A stretch of DNA of 64,000 nucleotides. Origin: Lentinus brumalis (lineage: Eukaryota; Basidiomycota; Agaricomycetes; Polyporales; Polyporaceae). The position numbers and the translations under genes are program-made. The stretch lies in the NCBI GenBank assembly GCA_001792895.1, contig MARA01000018.1, positions 62,001 to 126,000 on the forward strand, read 5' to 3'. The notes beneath the pieces are model-generated. The model did not search any database. It saw only the letters and a list, made by a program, of their open reading frames with translations, and was not told the origin of the DNA. This document shows, piece after piece, positions 23,569 through 34,070 of the stretch. Numbering within the stretch: position 1 is the stretch's first letter; each line of letters starts with the position of its first letter.

Positions 23569-24073
23569 GGTAGACGACGAAGGGGGAGAGGGAATGGACT
23601 GGGGAGGGACTAGGGGTGGTACTGGAGGGGCGATCGTCGATTGAGGTGTCGACGAAGAAGAGGCTTTAGCGCGCGAAGGCCGTTTCGGCGGAGGGAGATT
23701 CTTTTCGAGAGGTGGAAGAAGGGGGATGCCTTGTTCGCGTTGTTTTCGGCGAGTGATGTGCGAACCCGACGCTATGTTGGACAGCGACGACGAACGAGAC
23801 GAGGCGAAAGATGAGGGGACGATGGCTGCGATGCTTGGGGTGAGGGCGATAGCGGTGTAAGCGACGAAGCGAACGATTTCTCCGAAGGGGATGAAGGTGC
23901 CGTGGCGAAGCCGAAAGACTCGTCGAACTGTTCGGCGCGGTGGTACTCGTCGTCTAGTTCGATGGATAATCGCGAAGGAGCTCGGTCACTTCGGCGATGG
24001 AAGAGTCGAGGTTCGACGTGGGTGCGAAAGACGACGACGAAGGCGACAGCTTGAGCCGACGGTGTCAACTAAA

Positions 24074-24092
24074 CCCCTCGCGGTGGGCTCCA
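24074..24092 (-). other. primer-binding site
   Basis: Minus-strand TGGAGCCCACCGCGAGGGG begins 3 nt after the 5' LTR end (TATCA-TTT). It starts with TGG, the complement of a tRNA CCA end. The matching tRNA would end in GGTGGGCTCCA; I cannot name it. Confidence 0.6.
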
Positions 24093-24095
24093 AAA

Positions 24096-25457
24096 TGATA
24101 CGGCAGCTGCGTCTCTGAGGGCGGAACACCCAACAAATGACAACAACCAACCTGAAAGGGTGCGAGTGGGCTAGTCGATTCTCGGTCGAGCGGCGACGAA
24201 GTCGAGCGTCGGAGGTTCGCGAAGTCGAAGAGCTCGAAAGGGGGAGGGAAGAAGGCGAAAGTGGTGCGAGGGAAAAGGGGGATCGGCGAGGTGTCGGCGA
24301 TATATAGCCTAACGACGAATAGCCGTCGGCAAGACGAAACCACGAGGCACTCCGGCCTCGATGCGAAGACTCTGCGACGCGATAGTGCGACGAATCGGCC
24401 CCGTCCTGGGTGCACGAAACGACGAAGTCCTTCCTGGACAACTTGGGGCCACGATAGGCTGGGGGAGACCACGATAGGTCGACTGGGTCACGATAGACCG
24501 ACTAGGGCCACGATAGGCCGAACGCGAAGGCTCTTCTTGAGCGAAACCGGCCCTTCCTGGGCTACCCTTCCTGGGCTACTTGCTGGGTCGACGATACGAC
24601 ACTGGCCGACGATACGGCGAAACTATGAGAAGACTCTGCGACTCAGCTGGACCTTGGACTTGGAGCGACTCCGGCTCGAAACTGGCGAAAACGTCGAAGA
24701 GCGTCGAAACGACCGCGAAACGAGAGCTCGATGACGGAGAGGGGGAAAGGTCTCTTGATTCGGAGGGTAGATGGTGGGGGGAAGGGAAGGGGGCCTCTAA
24801 CTAGATGCTGTACATGCTGTTCGACGATATGGTATGATGAAGCGCGCGATTCGGCCTATGACTAAGCGACGAACAACCAATCAGAGCCGAACACAAGGCT
24901 AATCGCGTGATGCGACAACGACGGCCGACAACGCCGAACAGGCGCTAGGCGCACGGACCAGGTCGAACGATCGCAACATAATGACGCAATCGACGAATCG
25001 CGCCGTTGACACGAAGCGAAGGGGACGAAATGAACTAAGGCAAGGTCGAACCAAACTGTATAGTAAAGGGGGAAGGGACGAAGACTCAAAGGCTCAAAGG
25101 CTCGAATAGACGAAGGGTCGCAGGGTCGATGAACTGACGAATCGACGAACGGACGAATTGCTGGCCATGGGAGTGAAGACGAAGGCTGGTCGACGACTGT
25201 CGAACGCAAAGGACTACGGTTCGACGTCGTTCGAGAGTCGAGGTGGGAGGTGATGGTCGAGCAAGGATGAATGATGACTACCAAGGCCGACTGGGGACGA
25301 TATAGGCCGACAATAGCTCGCAGGTTGGCCAATGAGGCCGAAGGAGCGCGTGAGAAGGGCAGGAGGATGGCGAAATGGACGATAGTGAGGATAGGGAGGC
25401 GATAGAAGGTGCGAAGAGGTCGCAAAATCGGGGCACAGACCAGTATGATGCACATCA
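24096..25457 (-). repeat. 5' LTR (copy C)
   Basis: Upstream LTR of the gag-only element in its own (minus) orientation, 1362 bp. It holds a TATA-like TATATA core near 24300 and four CACGATAG-type motifs in about 70 bp (24450-24515). Confidence 0.85.
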
Positions 25458-25461
25458 GCGC

Positions 25462-26339
25462 GCGTCCCAAACGTCATGCTGAAGAAGACCCGGACTACCT
25501 TCCTTACCACTGAAGAGGATGCTGGATGCCATGAAGAGAGAGAGAGATAGAGCAGACTTAGGGCGTACAGAATCCTAGTCCGTCTTGGGGCCTCGTGAGT
25601 GCTTCCTTATAACGAAGTGACTCCTCTTGTTACCGGTACTGACGAACATCCGTATAGAGTGGCGAGGGACGTCGCAGTTGCTCCTACTAGCAATTACATA
25701 TTTAGGAGGTCGGTTGGTACATTCTAGCGGGCGGGGAAGTTGGTGTTGAGTGACTGATCGGTCTCAGGGCCACGGTGGGAGCTGAATTGATGAATCCAAC
25801 GCACTACAGTTGTATTCTACTGGACGAATCGAGGTGAGTGGAAGCCTATGTGCGCGTCGAGCCACTTTCCTGACCGTGGTCCAGGGCTCCCGTCGGTTTC
25901 CGTCTTCTCCAGCTTGCTGTGCGTTCGCTGTCGGGCAGTCATAGCTGGCCTTGTTGAAGTCATGCGTCCCAATGGTAGTGCGCAAGAGGCCCAGTCGATG
26001 CAGCGACATAATGCGCGACGGTGACCGATGACTGTCCGACCGGTCAACCGCGGCACATGCCACGCGTCTCCAATTTACGAAGCTGCGCAAGCTCTCGGCT
26101 GCGATTGAACTCGTCAAGACATGCGTGCCGGTAGCGAGTGGCTAACCATGAGCGCGCTGCAACCTCTGGGCGGACTCGGGCTCGAACAGCTTTTGAGACA
26201 TGTCACATAATTCATCGTATTCCTTCACGAATCTCCTATTCTTACATACACGACTGACAATCTCGATCCAGTGGCCACTGGGATACTACAATTTCGAGAA
26301 CAACAGCGACGATCAGGTTGACGACCTTCTGAGGGTGGC
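25462..26339. other. intergenic, nothing recognised
   Basis: Follows the target duplication. A short GAGAGAGAGAGATAGAGAG purine repeat is at about 25534-25552. No supported gene. Confidence 0.3.
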
Positions 26340-26825
26340 TCAGAGGCTGAGAGTGGGAACGCACACCTGCATGGTGGGTCAGCGTGCCGCTCGCTTGTAC
26401 AGAGAACATGGCCGTAAGCTTACTTTGGCGCCAGTAGGTCCGACGCAGGCGAAGTTAACGTGCACGGTCACGCTGGTCCCAGCGATCGTGGTCATGAAGC
26501 TACTGTTGCACGGGGTGCATTGGGTGGTCGCAGTGCAGCCCACGGTAGGGCACTTGGTGACGCAACGCTGGGAAAGAGTCGAACGTACGTGTCAATCACC
26601 CTCCTGTGCTCGATGAGCTAAGTAACTTACTGCGACAGTCAGCCCCAGGAGCCTGGCACTCACGCACTGACAGGCCGACCCGCAGGCTGCCGTCGCGCAG
26701 TTGCGGCCAACACACGCAGGGACCTGGCGAGCTTCCAAGTCGCCGGGACTCCCGGCGACGCTGTCGATGGTAGCGGCCATGAGGGCGAGGCCAACCATGA
26801 TGAACGTGGTGTTGATGAAACGCAT
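26340..26825 (-). CDS. small secreted cysteine-rich protein, copy 2
   Basis: Signal peptide MRFINTTFIMVGLALMAATIDSVAG, pro-segment SPGDLEAR, then cysteine-rich body: PACVGRNCATAACGSACQC, an intron (26580-26642 region), RCVTKCPTVGCTATTQCTPC, NFACVGPTGAK, a second intron, and last exon VCVPTLSL with the stop at 26340. About 120 residues and at least 14 cysteines. The paralogue at 18016-18341 has the same leader, the same LxAR cleavage context and the same last-intron position. A TATA-like CATAAAAG lies 138 bp upstream (26963-26970). Function unknown; it could be an effector-like or surface protein. Confidence 0.6.
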
Positions 26826-28003
26826 ACTGTGAAAGGCGGGGCAAGTCAGCGATGAGGGATAGAGTCAAGAGCGGCCAGCTGGTCTCACTTGGCTTGACTT
26901 CGCGATGTGATAGCGAATGCTGTTGGGGGCACTCGCTGAAGACCGTGGACCACCTTCATCGGCTTTTATGCCATTCTGAGGCAGCTCAATCTCCTCGTTT
27001 TGGACGTCGAGCAGAGAGTATCCAGTGCCTCGAATAATCTCGACTGTAGAGCACAGTGTTTAGCTCAACCTCAACCAACCATTACCTCCCAGACACGGTG
27101 ATATTTGCATCTTGGATCTCTTCCTGACGCCGCGAAGGGATGAATTACCGTGCGGTCACAGTGAGCACGAGGTCGCGCATGCGCTTGCTGTCCACGCCTT
27201 AAAGTTGACTGAGAGACGTCCACCCCCTCGCAATGTCCAGGACGTTGGCCTGCAGGCGTCTCGGTACAACCACCGCAGCCGGCAAATACCGCGAGTTGCT
27301 GATTGTCCATACGCTCCGCGCAAGCTCCGAGAGTCCAGGAACCCCGTCACCTACCCGGTATCAAGCTCATAAAGTGACAGGAGCAGTTCAGAACCTCTCG
27401 TTGTTCGGTACCCTCTCCTCAGCCACCATCAACTCATTAGTGGATGCTCCCGAACATTGTTTGACCTATGCCCCCACGACTAGTGGTGTTTCGGAATGCC
27501 TTTCTCATCCACTGACACCTCCAAGAGAACCGCAATCTGTCACTCAAGCTCTCGTGGCAGGTCGCAGTCACATGTGGCAGATCCTCGTGGGAGGTGCTCG
27601 CCCGACCGCAGGGAATCTTCGGTGTGAACGCCCGAACTTCTCGCATACCACTCGCGTCATGTGGGCACCAGGCTATGGTAATTCGGAATTCACCTGTGCT
27701 TTAATTGATCGATTGCTATCCTCTTCGAGCTGTAGTCTACAGCCAGCGCGCCATTCGTGGACATTCGGTGGATGAACTGTGCGGTCTTGCCACGGAGAGA
27801 GCAAACGTGCTTGGCCGCATGTTCTGGTCATTGGTCCGCCCGCTTAGCTGTACCGCTCATAAGATCTATTCTTGTATACCAACGTCAGTTTCTGGTGAAA
27901 GAGAGCACGATTAGTGCGTGTTATGGAACCGTACTTAAGTACTTCGGAGGTGGCAAGAAGTAAGTTCGCGATGGTGGCGGTGCACAGAAGTACTCTTGCA
28001 AGG
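26826..28003. other. upstream region of secreted protein and unassigned DNA
   Basis: The first about 200 bp are the promoter of the secreted-protein gene, conserved with 18.35-18.48 and 19.85-19.92 kb. Beyond 27.1 kb there is no supported gene. The plus-strand frame at 27233-27775 has no recognisable domain. Confidence 0.3.
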
Positions 28004-28017
28004 ACCCTAACCCTAAC
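28004..28017. repeat. short interstitial telomere-like repeat
   Basis: ACCCTAACCCTAAC, two units of the fungal telomere repeat (complement TTAGGG), 34 bp left of the MITE target duplication. Too short to prove a fusion. Confidence 0.4.
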
Positions 28018-28058
28018 AACAGTGAACGCGTCAGCCGACTGAGGTTGACCACTACAAC

Positions 28059-28612
28059 CAAGGGGGTGGCATCGGAAAAATCCGAGACCGTGGGTACTGG
28101 GCGTCTATGGGGGGAGGGGGGTTTCGGGGGTCTTGTTGCACTTTCGGGAGGTCATTTGTGCACATTCTTTGGGACTTCTTGAGGCGTCGATAGACAATCT
28201 TGTGAGGCTCCTGAGCAGTTCCAACATTTTTTGGAGTGACATGGATTACATGTAAGAGGTATACAGGGCTGTGACCAGTGTCGAGCAACTCAAGGATGGC
28301 ATATGGGCGTCTGACCGGCCATATAAGGAACTTGACGCTCTCAGGGTTCACCCTCTCAGTTGCAGGACACGCACGGATTCGCAGTTTCTGAAGCTTACAA
28401 TAGTCGGGAAACAGACCATAGACAGCCACCAGTCCTCACTCTCGAATGTTTAGATTTTCCCATCTATTTTGGAATGTTTTGTCGTGCAACATACGGAAAA
28501 CATACCATATAAAGTAGTTTCCCACGGGGGAGGGGGGGAGGGGGTCCCCAGAAAGTTGCTTATCGCACTTTCAGGACCTCCGGTAAGTTATTCACTTTCT
28601 GCCACCCCCTTG
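28059..28612. mobile_element. hAT-like MITE (554 bp)
   Basis: Starts CAAGGGGGTGGCA and ends TGCCACCCCCTTG (13-bp perfect inverted repeat). It is flanked by an 8-bp direct duplication ACTACAAC at 28051-28058 and 28613-28620. The 8-bp duplication and the CARNG-type terminus fit the hAT superfamily. No transposase inside. Subterminal parts share GCACTTTC(G/A)GGA motifs in opposite orientation and G-rich runs. Confidence 0.85.
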
Positions 28613-28689
28613 ACTACAACCGTCAGCTGCGAGTTACGGACCGTACTATACCGTTCTACATATCCTCAACTGATCTGACATCTACCCTC

Positions 28690-29443
28690 ATGGACATCTC
28701 GCTACAGTCCTCGCAATATTCGACTTTTAAGGATTCCCTTGCCCGCCGCATTCTCGCCGAGCCAGGGATCCTCGGGCAAACAGACTCCAGTCACGAACAG
28801 GAAGACGCGGACACTCTCGAAGACTTCACGGCCTACCTTTGTGAAGAAATATGGCCCACCCTCCCACTGTCTGTCCGCTCTGCGACCCACGAGACTCGCG
28901 ATCAAGTTCCGGACGTCGACGATCTTCCGCTGGAGAGCACTGTCCCTCCATCCTTCATCGACACGCTCGCCTCGTGCGGACTCGTTTCAGCAGACTCGGA
29001 CGGGGACGATGCTGCCGTATCGTTTCTGAAGAAAGCACTGCGGGACTACGTTGCGGAAGCATGCGCCCCGCCGCCGATGTGGTCTAAGACCCGCACCACC
29101 GAGTGCGAGATCTGCGAGCGCGAGGTTCCCCTCACGTACCACCATCTCATTCCCCGCGAAGTCCATGACAAGGCCCTCAAGAAGAAGTGGCATTCCGAGG
29201 CGATGCTCAATTCTGTCGCCTGGCTATGCAGGTTCGTACCTGGTCAATTCGAAGCGACCACAGTGACCGGGGCTGACGCCTTTGCCGCCCACTAGCCCAT
29301 GCCACACAGCGGTACACCACGCCGCAAGCAACGAAGTCCTCGCCCGGGAGTTCTACACCATCGAGCTACTCCTGGCGCGCGAAGACATTCAGAAGTGGAG
29401 GATGTATGCGGCAAAGCAGCGCTGGGGCGTACGGAGAGGTTGA
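28690..29443 (+). CDS. HNH-type nuclease-domain protein
   Basis: Start MDISLQSSQYSTFKDSLARR at 28690. A variable acidic N-terminal half leads to CEICEREVPLTYHHLIPREV, a Cys-pair plus His-His core. After one intron (29229 to about 29292) the sequence continues with PCHTAVHHAASNEVLAREFY and IELLLAREDIQKW, stop at 29441. C-x2-C...HH...C-x2-H is the pattern of HNH/zinc-ribbon nucleases; these proteins are common and uncharacterised in agaricomycetes. Without the intron the frame stops early and the second CxxH motif is lost, so the splice is well supported. Total about 225-230 residues. The start codon is only 78 bp from the MITE, so that element probably supplies or disturbs its promoter. Confidence 0.7.
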
Positions 29444-29998
29444 GGGCACGTACCGCTGTCTGTCGCAGTTGAAGGAGTAGGAACGATCATATGGCATGGT
29501 ATCGTGTATACAGATGAAGGTTTCAGGACGAACGTCTATGACTCACAGCACGTATCTGCGAGGAACTGAGTAAAGTCAGCGCTTGGCACTGGGCTGCGGG
29601 TGAGCTCTCAGTTCTGCCATTCTCTTGCCCTGGTGCGAATCGAAAGTACAGAACGACGACGTCGTCGTGCATTAGATGGTGCCAACATTACAGCTTGTCA
29701 TGCAAACATCTGTCTTACTGATTACGAATCGCCAGTGCAGCTTTCGTCGACTTCGGAATTTAGCGGCAAGACAAGTTCGTCGTCGCGGTCGGCGACGTCT
29801 CTATCACTCAGCTCTTCGCAGGCGGGTACACATAATCATAGCGCAAAAACGGATAGCATACACAACGGGAGTTACAGGGGAGGACTATACGTAGAGAATC
29901 ATGATAGCAATGAGATCATACAACGAAATTCAACGAAGACAGAGCAGTCACCACGACGGCATCAAAGGACTGCTGCGACACCGACTTCAACCTTCCTA
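29444..29998. other. gap between HNH gene and kinase
   Basis: 3' flank of two convergent genes. Nothing else recognised. Confidence 0.3.
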
Positions 29999-32900
29999 TC
30001 AACGGCGAGTCCGACGACCTCCAGTCGTCTTTGGCGTAGCCTGGCTTGCCGCAGCGCGTCGTCGTGTCGCAGGCTTGTTCGCAGCCTGCGTCTTGTCAGC
30101 AGCAGTAGAACGAGCCCTGCCGCCCCGTTTTGGTGCGGGTACGCCAGATGCGCCGGCTTGCGCGACGGTCAAGTTGATCTTCGGCTTTGGCAGCTTGCCG
30201 GTCTTGCTGCGAGTGAGCCGCGTAGAGGCCTGCACGACCGTGGCGGCCGGTGTGGCCAAAGGAGCGGCAGCCGTAGGAGCAGGAGCAGCGGCCGCGGGAG
30301 CAGGAGCGGCTGCAGCAGCGAGAGCAGCGGTCGCCTGGGCCCGCGCAGCGGCAGCGCGGGTGACTCGTCGCACTGGAAGGTCCCGGCCGCAGGTTCGTTC
30401 GTATCGCATGCCTGCACAACTGTAGTACGACGCCGCTTTGCGGGCCTCGCGTCCGGTTCCTCGGGGATCAGCTCGGCCTCTGGTGCAGTTGTGAGAAGGT
30501 CCTCTGCGTCGTGGTAAGAGTGGGCAACATCAGGCACGTCATGTACAGCCGAACCACCCTCGAGCTTGTCGTTCTCCTCTGCGTCCGGCATCGGAACGTC
30601 TTCCGGGTCATTGGCCTGAGGAACTGGAACAACCTCAGGCTTGCCAAGCGTGCCCGCAGCGGTAGTTGTTCGACGCGGAGACTTCTTCGTGCTGTTCTCG
30701 GCCTGCGGATCCGCAGCGGTAGTTGTTCGACGCGGAGACTTCTTCGTGCTGTTCTCGGCCTGCGGATCCGCAACGACGTCGTCCTCGGGCCACTTGAAAT
30801 CCCCCGAAGAGAAGTACGAGTGAAGAATGTGCGCAATCAGCGAGTGAGACTGCAGCGCTGCCAGATTGTCACGCTGCTCTGGGGTGGCTCGACCAACTGG
30901 GGTGCCGTCTCCGTCTGGAATTTCGGCGGCGCCCCGAAGGTCGCCTCTGGTCCCTTCAATCCCGTCTCCCATATGGTCGGAAGCCCTGTCGTGGGAGTAG
31001 CAGGCGTTGTCTGCAGCGGCGGGCTAGCAGACTCCTCCCGGGGGGCGGAGTCCCATGCATCAACCACGTAGCGAGAGTGAAAGATGGCGAGGAGCTTTGC
31101 AATTAGCTTGTTCAGGGGGTGGTCCTGTGTGATCTGGCCATCTGGGGTGGAGAAGACGACCGCTCGAGTGGTGAATTTGAGTGTCTGGCCGTCAATGATG
31201 GACTGTTGCTTGGCGCCGGGGCATGAAGCCTGTTTGTACTCCGGATCATACGAGTCGCCGGCAAAGTAAGCGGCGATGAACTCTTTGATCTGTTCGGTGG
31301 TTGTCAAGCTGCTTCTGACGCGCCGGATGCAGCCATAGATGAGGACATGCAAGAACGACTCGAGCTCGTCTGCAATGGACGCCGGCATGGTGGGGTTCAG
31401 GAGGAGGTAGGCCGACATAAAATGCCAGGTGCCCTAGAACGATACGTCAGAACAAGCGAGACATGTATATTGTAGAGTAACATACCGTGCGATGGGGCTG
31501 CATGGCCCACTGGACACTGGTGTGCTTGGCGAGCTCCCAATCCGCGAGCAAGCCTCTCCAGTAGATGACATACCGGCCGTCCGGTAGACATATGACCTCT
31601 GGATAGATCAACATGTTACCGGCGCTGATATCTCTGTGTATATACCCGCATTTTTTGTAGGCCATTGCGTGCGCTGGAGGAATGGATCAGTGTGCATGTT
31701 CAGAGCGTATAATTACCTCAACTTGCTTACCGGTTACACATTCATATATGATGCGGACAAACTGTCGACTGCTCTTGAAACCGGTCAGAGGAAGGCCGAT
31801 CTCCCGGACGACCATACGGGTATGAATCATGTGCCGCAGACCCGCTCCCATGTTTTCCTTGCCTCGGAAGATATCGTACGGCCGCTTGATGCCGCGGGGC
31901 CCTTTGCTTTTGGCTTTGGTGGTTGGTGGCGGAGGCGCAGGAGGACTCATGGTGGGATCGAACGCAGGGAGATTGGGCGCCGTGTTCGCAGGCAGGGCAG
32001 CCGCGGGCTGATCAGCACCCTCAGAATCTGGTGCGGCGGGGAACGCTGATGCCGCCAGCCTCGTGTCAGGCTTCTCCTTTGGCTGGTACGCTTTCTCCTT
32101 CACGAACTTCATGAACTTCATCTCGGCCACTGTCGGCAGCGGAATAGTCTCTTCGAATGCCGGGAGTGTCTTGTCGACCTCCCTCTTCTTTCCCGTCGCG
32201 GGAACAAAGCCGGGGCGATAGTGCGAGACCTCGGTCTCCTGTACGCCGAACCCGGCCTCTGTATGGGAGACGTCACCGTATCGGATGATGGTCGGGATGT
32301 TCTCGACGCCGTTTGCGTTGAGCTTGGCGAGGATGTCGCCTTCCTTATCAACGCCCTTGTAGCCCGGCCGCCAGCAGTCCTTCAAGAAGACGAATCGCTG
32401 CGTCTTCCACTCCAGAGCGATGTAACCACGAGTCCCGCGGCCAACCATACCGAATCCGAGGAACAAGTGCTTCGCGACAAGGTACTCTTGGCCATCGACG
32501 AGAAGGCGGTATCGAGGGAAGCCTTCTTTGAGTGAGTCGCGAAACATTTCACGGATGTGCGACAGAACAGGAATGACGGGCGGTGTCATCATGTGGCCGA
32601 ACATTCACAGGTAGGGTCGTCGTGCAGGTCAGCATCGGGGTGATAAGTCAGCGATCCGTAGGCCGTGTCCGGCTGCGTGAAGACCTCGTGAATGGGACCA
32701 TCGAGCACGCCTTCAGCCGAGTTGAGATCGTCCTTGTCGTCCTCGGCGAGTAGGTCCATGCGCTTCCAGCCACACGAGTTCTTCATCAGAAGGACGGCGC
32801 TCGTGTCGAAACCTTGCTGAGCACGGCTGAGCCTCGAAAAAGCGTGCAGCACTTCCAGAAGGGCCCTCGTGCCAGCAAGAGTCTGGCAGTAGTCGACGGA

Positions 32901-34070
32901 CTCCGTGACGGCCACGCCAGAGCGGTCCCAGCGCATCACGCGAAACCTGTCCGAATTGATGAGCAGAAGGAAGACTTTGCACCGGTGTTGGTAGGCGAAG
33001 ACGCGTTCGGCATAATGCATAAGTTGTCCACGAACAGCGATCCGGGTCTGCGCTGTCGCATCGGGGCCATATAGAGGGCGGTCGTCGAATGGATCGCTCT
33101 TCGTCCCGCCCGCTTTGAACTCGACAAGGAAGCGGATGTAGGGCCAGTTGGGGCAGCCCGGATTGGTAAAGTCGTAATCAGAGTTGTGAATGAACGAACC
33201 ATCGACTTTGGACAACGTGCTATCGGTCGAGTCGTGGCGTGCCTCGGAGTTGTGGAGGTAGTGGTCGGCTACCAGGTGGTATTTAGCATCGACCCGCTCC
33301 TATTGTCACCAGTGAGGCTCGAGTCAAAATTGATAGGCAACCTCGAAACCACGTACCCATGCTGTCGACAAGTCCTTCTCTGATACCTTATCCCATGTTG
33401 CATCCTTCAGATTGGCACCCTTTGGCATCGAACCGACTGCATCATGGAATGCCCACCATACTTGGTTGACATATGGTACAGGTTTCGAGTCGTACGTGTA
33501 GTGGCCCGTGTCGTCGAGGTTGTGGCCCGTGTCGTCGGCATTGTGGTTGGCATCGACGCAAGACGGGTCTGGTCTGGGTGGCGTCGAGGGTGTGGGAGGC
33601 ATCGAGAGTGTGGAGACCCGTCTTGTCGAAGTGGTGGTTGCCGTCGAGGGTGTGGGTGTCGTTGAGGGTGTGGGTGTCGTCGAGGGTGTTGGTGTCGTCG
33701 AGGGTGTGGGTGTCGTCGAGGTCGTGGCCCGTCTTGTCGAGGTCGTGGTTGGCATCGAGGTCGTGGTTGGCATCGAGGCCGTGGCCCGTCTTGTCGATGC
33801 ATGGGCCTTGTCGGAGCGGTGGCCCTTCTTTTTCAGGGCGTGGACCTTGTCGAAGTCGGCAGCGAGATTGTAGAGTTCTTGTATCTGGAACTGCCTGAGG
33901 CGCATGAGCACGGTGGTGTCCGGACAGTCCTTCATCTGGTTATCGCGCTCCTTGGCCACCACAGCGTCAACGGTGACAGAGGGATTCCGGTTCGGGTCGG
34001 CGTGCTTAGCCCTGTTGACATCGAATGGAGTGGCGGAAATGCGTTTGTTAGTGGCATCCTGGAGGGACAT
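29999..34070 (-). CDS. FunK1-type fungal protein kinase
   Basis: Fungal-specific protein-kinase-like family (FunK1). On the minus strand it begins MSLQDATNKRISATPFDVNR at 34070. A TTPTPS repeat region is followed by ERVFAYQHRCKVFLLLINSD and FRVMRWDRSGVAVTESVDY (N-lobe-side domain). Next come a Pro-rich insert, the catalytic-loop segment GYIHRDISAGNMLIY (HRD-x4-N) near 31640, DWELAKH (a DWE/DFG-like position), and the P+1-side FMSAYLLLNP near 31400. The LESFLHVLIYGCI helix follows. The tail contains two 19-residue repeats, KRRRTT, and an Ala/Pro-rich basic end whose last exon (29999-30409) is the least certain part. HRD Asp and Asn are present. Many short introns. Substrate unknown. Confidence 0.75.
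30656..30769. repeat. perfect 57-bp tandem duplication inside the kinase gene
   Basis: Two identical 57-bp units (30656-30712 and 30713-30769), 19 codons each, giving a twice-repeated basic segment around STKKSPRRTTT in the C-terminal tail. In frame. Confidence 0.9.
33643..33714. repeat. 18-bp minisatellite in the kinase N-terminal region
   Basis: Four tandem 18-bp units of GTCGTCGAGGGTGTGGGT type encode TTPTPS repeats. The flanks (33520-33800) are built from related GTCGAGGTCGTGG-like units encoding Thr-rich repeats. Confidence 0.8.

Larger units (their letters stand above)
20801..25457 (-). mobile_element. gag-only LTR retrotransposon (non-autonomous)
   Basis: Complete element of 4657 bp on the minus strand. 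The 5' LTR is 24096-25457 and the 3' LTR is 20801-22158 (1.36 kb each, TG...CA). A 4-bp direct duplication GCGC lies at 20797-20800 and 25458-25461. It has a primer-binding site next to the 5' LTR and a purine tract next to the 3' LTR. The 1.94 kb interior encodes only gag-like frames. No protease, reverse transcriptase, RNase H or integrase motif is present, so mobility must depend on another element. The two LTRs differ by only a few bases and short indels, suggesting a fairly young insertion. Whether it derives from Ty3- or Ty1-type elements cannot be settled without pol; the gag looks Ty3-like. Confidence 0.85.

Noticed and set aside
30169..30430. Leu/Pro-rich frame at the kinase C-terminus
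   Set aside because: It competes with an Ala/Pro/Lys-rich frame in the same DNA. Both are low-complexity shadows of a GC-rich repeat, so neither is used to claim a domain.
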